Under the pieces are notes generated by a model, which saw only the letters and a list, made by a program, of their open reading frames with translations, searched no databases and was not told where the DNA came from. The translations under genes and the position numbers were made by a program. 5,980 nucleotides of DNA from positions 1 through 5,980 of the forward strand of contig JALUXN010000302.1 in the NCBI GenBank assembly GCA_027018975.1, read 5' to 3'. Below are positions 1-5,135 of the stretch, in pieces. The DNA comes from Mariprofundaceae bacterium (GTDB lineage Bacteria; Pseudomonadota; Zetaproteobacteria; Mariprofundales; Mariprofundaceae). Positions within the stretch are counted from its first letter, which is position 1. Each line of letters starts with the position of its first letter.

Positions 1-1512
1 GATATTCCGTGGAAGAAACGGACGCGGGTGAGCAAAGATATTGCCGCCGCCGAGCAGATTCTGAATCAGGATCACTACGGCCTGGAGAAGGTGAAGGAGC
101 GGATCCTCGAGCATCTGGCGGTGTTGAAACTGGTGCCGAAGATGAAGGGGCCGATCCTCTGTCTGGTTGGCCCGCCGGGGGTGGGCAAAACCTCGCTGGC
201 CAAATCGATTGCGCGGGCGACCAAGCGGGAATATGTGCGCATGAGTCTGGGCGGCGTGCGCGATGAGGCGGAGATTCGCGGTCATCGGCGCACCTACATC
301 GGCTCGATGCCGGGCAAGGTGATTCAGTCGATGAAGAAGGCGGGCAGCCGTAATCCGCTCTTCCTGCTCGATGAGATCGATAAGCTGGGCGCTGATTTCC
401 GTGGTGATCCCTCATCGGCGCTGCTGGAGGTGCTCGATCCGGAGCAGAACAGCAATTTTAACGACCACTATATGGAGGTCGATTACGATCTCTCCGAGGT
501 GATGTTCATTACCACCGCCAACAGCCTCAATATCCCCGGACCGCTGCTCGACCGTATGGAGATTATTCGCATCTCCGGCTACACGGAGCATGAGAAGTTG
601 AAGATCGCCAGCCGTTATCTGCTCAAGAAACAGCTGGCCGATCACGGCTTGAAGGCGAAGCAGTTGACGGTGGGTGACGATGCGCTGCTGGAGATTATCC
701 GCTACTACACCCGCGAGGCGGGCGTGCGCAGTCTGTCGCGCGAACTGGCCAAACTCTGCCGCAAAGTGGCCAGGGAGGTGGTGACGGCCGAGCAGCCGCA
801 GACGATTCATGTGGGCGCAGCCGATGTGGAGCGCTATCTCGGGATTCGCAAATATCGTTTCGGCCTGGCGGAAGAGAAGGATGAGATCGGCGTGGTGACG
901 GGATTGGCGTGGACGGAGGTCGGCGGTGAGCTGCTGCAGATTGAGACGGCGCTGATGCCCGGCAAGGGTAAGTTGACGGTGACTGGACAGCTCGGCGATG
1001 TGATGCAGGAGTCGATTCAGGCGGCGCTCACCTATGTGCGTTCGCGCGCCAAGCAGCTGGGCTTGAAGCCCGATTTTCATCAGAAGGTCGATATCCATGT
1101 GCATGTGCCGGAGGGGGCGATTCCGAAGGATGGGCCGTCGGCCGGATTGGCGATGGCGACCTCAATAGTCTCAGCCCTGACCGGTATTCCGGTCAAACGC
1201 ACCGTCTGCATGACTGGCGAGATCACACTGCGCGGTAATGCACTGCCGATCGGCGGGTTGAAGGAGAAGCTGCTGGCGGCGCATCGCGGCGGGCTGACCG
1301 ATGCGGTGATTCCGGAGGAGAACCTGAAGGATCTGAAAGAGATCCATGAAGATGTGCTCGAAGGGGTGGCGGTGCATGCAGTGACGCATATGGATCAGGT
1401 GCTCGAATATGCCTTGACGCGCCTGCCGGAGGGTATGAGTATGCCGGCCAGTTTTGTGCCGGAAGGCGTAGTCGATATTTATCTGGATGATAAGTCGGTC
1501 GTCGCGCATTAA
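1..1512 (+). CDS. lon: ATP-dependent Lon protease (5' end outside window)
   Basis: Lon is a cytoplasmic ATP-dependent serine protease that degrades misfolded and regulatory proteins. The frame is open from base 1 (DIPWKKR...), so the GTG at 28 is internal and not a start. The window holds the last 503 codons; motif spacing matches E. coli Lon with an offset of 299, so the N-terminal substrate-binding domain is missing only because of the window edge. Visible in order (partial numbering): Walker A GPPGVGKT at 57-64, Walker B LLDEID with E125, sensor-1 N174, arginine finger R185, sensor-2 R243, then the protease domain with catalytic S380 in PKDGPSAG and K423 in GGLKEK. All key residues are intact, so the visible part looks functional. 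The C-terminus runs about 18 residues past E. coli Lon and ends in an acidic stretch. No strong terminator follows; hup lies 158 bp downstream with its own promoter. Confidence 0.97.
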   Translation, partial: DIPWKKRTRVSKDIAAAEQILNQDHYGLEKVKERILEHLAVLKLVPKMKGPILCLVGPPGVGKTSLAKSIARATKREYVRMSLGGVRDEAEIRGHRRTYIGSMPGKVIQSMKKAGSRNPLFLLDEIDKLGADFRGDPSSALLEVLDPEQNSNFNDHYMEVDYDLSEVMFITTANSLNIPGPLLDRMEIIRISGYTEHEKLKIASRYLLKKQLADHGLKAKQLTVGDDALLEIIRYYTREAGVRSLSRELAKLCRKVAREVVTAEQPQTIHVGAADVERYLGIRKYRFGLAEEKDEIGVVTGLAWTEVGGELLQIETALMPGKGKLTVTGQLGDVMQESIQAALTYVRSRAKQLGLKPDFHQKVDIHVHVPEGAIPKDGPSAGLAMATSIVSALTGIPVKRTVCMTGEITLRGNALPIGGLKEKLLAAHRGGLTDAVIPEENLKDLKEIHEDVLEGVAVHAVTHMDQVLEYALTRLPEGMSMPASFVPEGVVDIYLDDKSVVAH

Positions 1513-1539
1513 TCGAACACGATAGGGTTGATTTTTCTG

Positions 1540-1556
1540 GGTCAGAGATGACCTTT
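1540..1556 (+). terminator. Possible weak terminator hairpin after lon
   Basis: GGTCA (1540-1544) and TGACC (1549-1553) form a 5-bp stem closed by a GAGA (GNRA-type) tetraloop, followed by only three T residues. The hairpin is clear, but the T run is short for an intrinsic terminator. It may instead act as a weak attenuator or as a 3' mRNA-protecting hairpin, leaving some lon to hup read-through. Confidence 0.3.
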
Positions 1557-1609
1557 GGCGCTGATCGATGCTTTTTTGATGGAATCGCACAAAATCAGCA
1601 AAAAATCGG

Positions 1610-1640
1610 TTGACAGGACACCGGGTGGTTTGCGTATAGT
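1610..1640 (+). promoter_or_regulatory. Sigma-70 type promoter of hup
   Basis: A perfect -35 box TTGACA at 1610-1615 is followed by a -10-like TATAGT at 1635-1640. The spacer is 19 bp, longer than the optimal 17, and a TG lies at 1631-1632. Transcription would start near 1647, leaving a leader of about 24 nt that contains the ribosome binding site. The hexamers are seen directly; promoter activity is inferred. Confidence 0.7.
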
Positions 1641-1660
1641 TCGCAACCCATCGAACGCAC

Positions 1661-1668
1661 GGGAGGAG
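1661..1668 (+). promoter_or_regulatory. Strong ribosome binding site of hup
   Basis: GGGAGGAG is a nearly ideal Shine-Dalgarno sequence and ends two bases before the ATG at 1671. It fixes the hup start and fits the high expression expected of HU. Confidence 0.8.
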
Positions 1669-1670
1669 CA

Positions 1671-1943
1671 ATGAATAAAGCAGATTTGGTAAACCATGTA
1701 GCAAACGCTGCAGGTCTCAGCAAGGCCGCCGCAGGTGATGCAGTCGAGGCAGTTTTGAGTGGCATTACTTCAACACTGGCGAACGGAGACTCTGTGAGTC
1801 TTGTTGGCTTCGGAACATTCTCAGTCGCGGATCGCGCCGCTCGCACAGCGCGCAACCCACGCACTGGCGAGGCGATCGAAGTGCCAGCATCCAAGGCGCC
1901 GAAATTCAAAGCCGGCAAGGCTCTGAAAGACGCCGTCAAGTAA
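1671..1943 (+). CDS. hup: DNA-binding protein HU (HU-beta type)
   Basis: This 90-residue protein has the standard length of the HU/IHF family. HU is an abundant, basic nucleoid protein that forms dimers, binds DNA with little sequence preference and bends it. The N-terminal helical dimerisation part (MNKADLV...AAAGDAVEAV) is followed by the family signature GFGTF at 46-50, then the DNA-binding arm containing RNPRTG with the intercalating proline at 63. The C-terminus AGKALKDAVK matches E. coli HU-beta closely, so the gene corresponds to hupB; hup is used because the subunit type is not proven. The position directly after lon is the arrangement seen in many gammaproteobacteria. The start is fixed by a strong Shine-Dalgarno sequence. 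The gene looks monocistronic, with its own promoter and terminator. Its codon use is visibly less GC-biased (GCA, GTT, TCA codons) than that of lon. Confidence 0.96.
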   Translation: MNKADLVNHVANAAGLSKAAAGDAVEAVLSGITSTLANGDSVSLVGFGTFSVADRAARTARNPRTGEAIEVPASKAPKFKAGKALKDAVK

Positions 1944-1948
1944 AACCG

Positions 1949-1972
1949 GGATCGCGGGTTCGCCCGCCATCC
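1949..1972 (+). other. Small hairpin between hup stop and terminator
   Basis: GCGGG (1954-1958) pairs with CCCGC (1963-1967) around a TTCG loop. Outside a single C/C mismatch, GGAT (1949-1952) pairs with ATCC (1969-1972). The structure begins five bases after the hup stop and touches the foot of the terminator stem. It has no T run of its own, so it is more likely an mRNA-stabilising or processing element than a terminator. Confidence 0.5.
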
Positions 1973-2003
1973 AAAACAAGGGCAGCTTCGCCCTTGTTTT
2001 TTT
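1973..2003 (+). terminator. Rho-independent terminator of hup, abutting tRNA-Val
   Basis: A perfect 11-bp stem pairs 1973-1983 (AAAACAAGGGC) with 1990-2000 around a 6-base loop, and the T run continues to 2003. This is a textbook intrinsic terminator. It stops one base before the first nucleotide of mature tRNA-Val, leaving no room for a separate tRNA promoter after it. Confidence 0.9.
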
Positions 2004-2004
2004 C

Positions 2005-2080
2005 GGGCGCTTAGCTCAGCTGGGAGAGCAACGGCCTTACAAGCCGTAGGTCGCAGGTTCGAACCCTGCAGCGCCCACCA
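2005..2080 (+). tRNA. tRNA-Val (anticodon UAC)
   Basis: A complete cloverleaf is visible. The acceptor stem GGGCGCT (2005-2011) pairs with AGCGCCC (2070-2076). The D stem is GCTC/GAGC. The anticodon stem ACGGC/GCCGT carries a 7-base loop with anticodon TAC at 2038-2040. The T stem GCAGG/CCTGC closes the loop TTCGAAC. The discriminator base is A and the CCA end is encoded (2078-2080). UAC reads GUA and, by modified wobble, other valine codons. No promoter fits between the hup terminator and the tRNA, so expression probably depends on read-through from hup and RNase P cleavage. Confidence 0.97.
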
Positions 2081-2134
2081 TTTACGCACATGCGCTCTCT
2101 GCGCCGTGGTTGTTATCATCTACCGGCACGGATT

Positions 2135-2148
2135 GACGCAGGCGCGTC
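2135..2148 (+). other. Small hairpin in tRNA-Val trailer
   Basis: GACGC (2135-2139) and GCGTC (2144-2148) pair around an AGGC tetraloop, 15 bases before the terminator stem. It could mark a processing or pausing site in the tRNA trailer; the function is inferred only from its position. The rest of the 80-base trailer shows nothing else I can support. Confidence 0.4.
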
Positions 2149-2160
2149 TGGTTCCACGTC

Positions 2161-2188
2161 AAGAGCTCCGTTGCTTCGGAGCTTTTTT
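2161..2188 (+). terminator. Rho-independent terminator after tRNA-Val
   Basis: AGCTCCG (2164-2170) pairs with CGGAGCT (2177-2183) around TTGCTT. The stem can be extended by a G-T pair and two A-T pairs, and a six-base T run spans 2183-2188. It separates tRNA-Val from tRNA-Asp, so the two tRNAs are not a simple bicistronic unit. Confidence 0.85.
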
Positions 2189-2212
2189 CGTCACTTGCCG
2201 TGTAACGGTGGG

Positions 2213-2241
2213 TTGATTTTCCGGTGCTGCATGATTATCGT
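2213..2241 (+). promoter_or_regulatory. Possible promoter of tRNA-Asp
   Basis: TTGATT (2213-2218) and TATCGT (2236-2241) are 17 bp apart, each matching the sigma-70 consensus at four of six bases. They are followed by a GC-rich stretch (GTGCGCGCAC palindrome, 2240-2249), as expected for a discriminator in a stringently controlled stable-RNA promoter. A promoter is expected here because a terminator lies just upstream. The match itself is weak. Confidence 0.35.
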
Positions 2242-2255
2242 GCGCGCACCTTTTT

Positions 2256-2332
2256 GGAGCGGTAGTTCAGTTGGTTAGAATGCCGGCCTGTCACGCCGGA
2301 GGTCGCGGGTTCGAGTCCCGTCCGCTCCGCCA
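2256..2332 (+). tRNA. tRNA-Asp (anticodon GUC)
   Basis: The acceptor stem GGAGCGG (2256-2262) pairs with CCGCTCC (2322-2328). The anticodon stem CCGGC/GCCGG carries loop CTGTCAC with anticodon GTC at 2290-2292. The T stem CGGGT... and loop TTCGAGT are canonical, the discriminator is G as required for aspartate identity, and CCA (2330-2332) is encoded. It decodes GAC and GAU. It is 175 bp from tRNA-Val and separated from it by a terminator. A five-T run abuts its 5' end. Confidence 0.97.
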
Positions 2333-2336
2333 TATC

Positions 2337-2352
2337 GACGTTTGACAACGTC
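2337..2352 (+). other. Small hairpin in tRNA-Asp trailer
   Basis: GACGTT (2337-2342) and AACGTC (2347-2352) form a perfect 6-bp stem with a TGAC tetraloop, four bases after the tRNA CCA end and six bases before the terminator stem. It probably acts in tRNA 3' trailer processing or in pausing; this is inferred from position. Confidence 0.45.
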
Positions 2353-2358
2353 CATAAT

Positions 2359-2390
2359 AAGCCTGTAGCCCTTGTGGTTGCAGGCTTTTT
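2359..2390 (+). terminator. Rho-independent terminator after tRNA-Asp
   Basis: AAGCCTG (2359-2365) pairs with CAGGCTT (2381-2387), and the stem can continue inward with wobble pairs to 2370/2376. A T run ends at 2390. Read on the other strand the same stem is followed by TTATTATG, so it may also weakly terminate the convergent copper operon. No other terminator is visible in 2391-2463. Confidence 0.85.
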
Positions 2391-2463
2391 GTTTGCTTTG
2401 TCTGTGGGTAGCCATTCACCACTTGCTCATCAGAGATGGCTGTGGAATTGCTTCAGGTGTGTA

Positions 2464-2837
2464 TTAGTCCTTCGTCTCCGCATGAACATGCAACAGGCCG
2501 CGGTAGGTGGCTGTCTGGCATTGGAAGCTGAAATCACCGCTCTGCTCTGGAACCAGACGAATCACCACTGCTCGGTCGAGCGGTAGTTCCCGTTGGATGC
2601 CGAGTTCGGGGAAGATCACTTGGGCGGCGTTGGCGGCGCTGTCTTCGCGGATGAATTTCAGTGAGATACCTTTGCCGGCCACGGCGCTGATGCTGGCTGG
2701 GCTATAGACGCCATCTTTGACGTGGATCTCCACAATCTGGCCGGGTGCGGCGCGGGCGGTGTCGGCGGGGCGGTAAGCCAGAACCACCAGATGATGAATG
2801 CGATCAGCAGTATGCCGATGAGATTGACAATCAACAT
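2464..2837 (-). CDS. Membrane-anchored cupredoxin-like protein, split by an apparent frameshift
   Basis: The likely product is a small protein with one N-terminal membrane anchor and a cupredoxin-fold domain of the Cupredoxin_1/EfeO-like kind, often found beside copA. The ATG at 2837 overlaps the copA stop as ATGTTGA and has GAAGGA six bases upstream. In that frame it encodes a strong membrane helix (MLIVNLIGILLIAFIIWWFWL), then runs into out-of-frame sequence. The cupredoxin domain (QIVEIHVKDGVYSP... to FQCQTATYRGLLHVH) is in the -1 frame down to the stop at 2464. Restoring one base near the G run at 2767-2770 gives a continuous 124-residue protein. The frame can also be opened from an ATG at 2844, but that start has no usable ribosome site and gives an N-terminus without a helix. 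Cys107 (restored numbering) is kept, whereas the Met residues usual after it in this family are Thr. The gene is either broken, or the sequence carries an indel error. Confidence 0.72.
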
Positions 2838-5095
2838 GGCGCATCCTTCGTCCGCTCGCTCTGCGGCCGGAACAGGCGCAGCCGGTTGGCGTTGCTGACT
2901 ACGGTGACCGATGACATCGCCATGGCCGCGCCTGCCAGCATTGGATTGAGCATCAGCCCCAGCAGCGGATAGAGCGCGCCGGCGGCAACGGGGATGCCCA
3001 GCGTATTGTAGATGAAGGCGCCGAACAGGTTCTGTTTGATATTGCGCAGCGTGGCACGGGAGATTTCGATCGCCGTGAGCAGCGCGGTGAGCGAGGAACG
3101 CATCAGGGTGACGTCGGCTGCTGCGATCGCCACATCGGTGCCGGCGCCGATGGCAAAGCCGACATCGGCACGCGATAGCGCCGGCGCGTCATTGATCCCA
3201 TCGCCGACCATGCCGACTATTTCGCCTGCAGCCTGCAGTTCTGCCACTTTGCGTGCTTTATCAGCCGGCGTCACCTCAGCGAAGATGTGGCTGATGCCGA
3301 CCTCGGCTGCCACAGCCTGCGCTGTCCGGTGGTGGTCGCCGGTGAGCATCACGACCTTCAATCCCGCTGCCTGCATCTGCGCGATCGCCGTCTTGGCATC
3401 CTGCTTGATCGGGTCGGCGACTGCGATGATGCCGAGAAACGCGCCATCACAGGCTAGCAGTATCGGCGTTTTGGTCTGCTCGGCCAGCGCATTACATTGT
3501 GCTGTGATGGAATCGGGCAGTGTCACACTACCGGCTGCCATCATGGTGGCATTGCCGAGCAGTAGCTGATGACCGTCCACCACACCGCGCACGCCACGGC
3601 CCGACTCGGCGCGAAAATCTTCGCATACGGAACGCGGCAGCTGCGCCGCCTCCGCTTTCGCCACAATGGCTGCCGCCAGCGGGTGTTCGCTGCCCGACTC
3701 CAGTGCTGCGGCCAGCTGCAATATCCGCTCGGGCTGTTCGCCAATCAGATCGGTCACCGCCGGTCTGCCTTCGGTCACCGTACCGGTTTTATCGAGCACC
3801 ATCGTGGTCAGTTTGGCGGCGCGCTCCAGCGCTTCGCCTTTGCGAATCAGGATGCCGAATTCCGCTGCCTTGCCGATGCCGACAATCAGCGAGATCGGTG
3901 TCGCCAGCCCGAGTGCGCAGGGGCAGGCGATAATCACCACAGTCATTGCCGCCAGCAGGGCAAAACTGATGCGCGGCTGCGGCCCGAAGTTAAGCCAGAT
4001 CAGTGCCGTCAACAGGGCGATGATCAGCACTGTCGGCACAAAGACGCCAGCCACGCGGTCAACGATCCGCCCGATGCGCGGCTTGGATGCCTGGGCGTTT
4101 CTTACCATCTCGATAATGCGCGCCAGCACGCTGTCCGCGCCTACGTGCTGTGCGGTGTAGAGGAAGCTGCCGCTGCCGTTGATGGTGCCGCCGACAACAG
4201 TATCCCCCGGCGATTTATGCACCGGGATCGGCTCGCCGGTGAGCATCGACTCATCGACGCTGGATGCGCCCTCCATCACTTCGCCATCCACCGGGATTTT
4301 TTCGCCCGGTCGTACCCGGATCAGGTCGCCTGGCACTATCTCGGCAATCGGTAGAGAGATCTCGCTGTCGTCGCGCACCACCCGCGCCTGCTCCGCCTGT
4401 AGCCCAATCAGGCGGCGGATCGCCTCGCTGGTTTTGCCGCGTGCGCGCAGCTCCAGCGCATGACCGAGATTGATCAGCGCGATAATGATCAACGCCGCAT
4501 CGAAATAGGCGTGGCGCCCCATGCCGGCGACCGCTTCCGGCACGATCGTTGGCCAGAGAATGATCGCGACCGAATAGAGCCACGCCGTGCCGGTACCGGT
4601 GGCGATCAGGGTGTCCATGGTGGCGGAGTGGTGGGTAAGGGCGCGCCAAGCTGCCAGATAGAAGTGGCCGCCGGCGTAGCGCATCGTCGCCAGTGTGATT
4701 GCAGCGATCAGCAGCCACAGGCGTGGCGCGGCAGTGGTGGTGGGGAGATCGTGGAGGAAGAGATTGATCAACAGCGGCGCACCGACTGCGCCGGCCAACA
4801 GGCTGCGTTTCAGCAGTGCGCGAAACTGTTGCTGCTCCGCCTGCTGTTGCTGGGCGATATCCTCCGCCCCCTGCTGGGTGCTGGCATCGTAACCGGCGGC
4901 CTGTACTGCCGCGATCAGAGCGTTTGCCGCCTGCGCATCTGCTGCGCCCTCCAGCTCTACGGTGGCAGTGCGATCGACCAGATTGATGCTCGCCCGCCGC
5001 ACACCGGCGACGCCATTGAGCGCCGCTTCCACCTTGCTGACGCAACCGGCGCAACGCATGCCATCAATCGTGAGTCGGATCAGTTGTTCACGCAT
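2831..5095 (-). CDS. copA: Cu(I)-exporting P1B-type ATPase CopA
   Basis: This 754-residue inner-membrane pump uses ATP to export Cu(I) from the cytoplasm. One N-terminal heavy-metal domain carries GMRCAGC (C15, C18); a Gln-rich linker (82-90) follows. Membrane helices lie near 97-115, 125-142, 162-182, 196-214, 348-370, 379-402, 688-708 and 712-735. The actuator domain has TGEP (286-289). The transport motif CPC is at 391-393, the phosphorylation motif DKTGT has D435, SEHP includes H471, and the nucleotide and hinge motifs are TGDHH (585-589) and GDGINDAP (631-638). Y696-N697 in helix 7 and M725/S729 in helix 8 fit the Cu(I)-specific P1B-1 class. Length is normal for a one-domain CopA. The ATG at 5095 is preceded by an in-frame stop nine bases upstream and places the metal-binding motif at the usual distance, but its Shine-Dalgarno is poor. 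The stop overlaps the downstream cupredoxin start by 7 bases, suggesting translational coupling. An IS end lies about 40 bp upstream. No CueR-type operator is visible. Confidence 0.95.
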   Translation of the reverse strand: MREQLIRLTIDGMRCAGCVSKVEAALNGVAGVRRASINLVDRTATVELEGAADAQAANALIAAVQAAGYDASTQQGAEDIAQQQQAEQQQFRALLKRSLLAGAVGAPLLINLFLHDLPTTTAAPRLWLLIAAITLATMRYAGGHFYLAAWRALTHHSATMDTLIATGTGTAWLYSVAIILWPTIVPEAVAGMGRHAYFDAALIIIALINLGHALELRARGKTSEAIRRLIGLQAEQARVVRDDSEISLPIAEIVPGDLIRVRPGEKIPVDGEVMEGASSVDESMLTGEPIPVHKSPGDTVVGGTINGSGSFLYTAQHVGADSVLARIIEMVRNAQASKPRIGRIVDRVAGVFVPTVLIIALLTALIWLNFGPQPRISFALLAAMTVVIIACPCALGLATPISLIVGIGKAAEFGILIRKGEALERAAKLTTMVLDKTGTVTEGRPAVTDLIGEQPERILQLAAALESGSEHPLAAAIVAKAEAAQLPRSVCEDFRAESGRGVRGVVDGHQLLLGNATMMAAGSVTLPDSITAQCNALAEQTKTPILLACDGAFLGIIAVADPIKQDAKTAIAQMQAAGLKVVMLTGDHHRTAQAVAAEVGISHIFAEVTPADKARKVAELQAAGEIVGMVGDGINDAPALSRADVGFAIGAGTDVAIAAADVTLMRSSLTALLTAIEISRATLRNIKQNLFGAFIYNTLGIPVAAGALYPLLGLMLNPMLAGAAMAMSSVTVVSNANRLRLFRPQSERTKDAPC

Positions 5096-5135
5096 CGGCC
5101 ATCATCATGCCAAGATGTGCGAACTGTTCAATCGT

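Noticed and set aside
412..1104. Long - strand open frame inside lon
   Set aside because: It lies fully antisense to a conserved coding region, has no recognisable family and no ribosome site; GC-rich codon bias produces such frames.
1595..2119. Long - strand frame across hup and tRNA-Val with a WALQGSNLRPTA-like peptide
   Set aside because: That peptide is the known artefact of translating the reverse strand of a tRNA gene; the rest is antisense to hup. It is not a gene.
2410..2441. AGCCAT/ATGGCT inverted repeat as a terminator for the copper operon
   Set aside because: A 6-bp stem with a 20-base loop and no T run on the - strand is too weak to call.
2374..2586. 70-codon + strand frame beginning within the tRNA-Asp terminator
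   Set aside because: It starts inside the terminator, has no ribosome site, and its 3' half is antisense to the cupredoxin gene. The stretch 2391-2463 shows no feature I can support.
2764..2777. Programmed -1 frameshift signal in the cupredoxin gene
   Set aside because: There is no X-XXY-YYZ heptamer in the right frame and no obvious downstream pseudoknot; a plain one-base indel explains the data better.
4251..5054. 267-codon frame on the same strand within copA, and several + strand frames across copA
   Set aside because: These overlap a complete P-type ATPase with every motif intact. Their Arg/Pro/Ala-rich composition is typical of out-of-frame GC-rich sequence.
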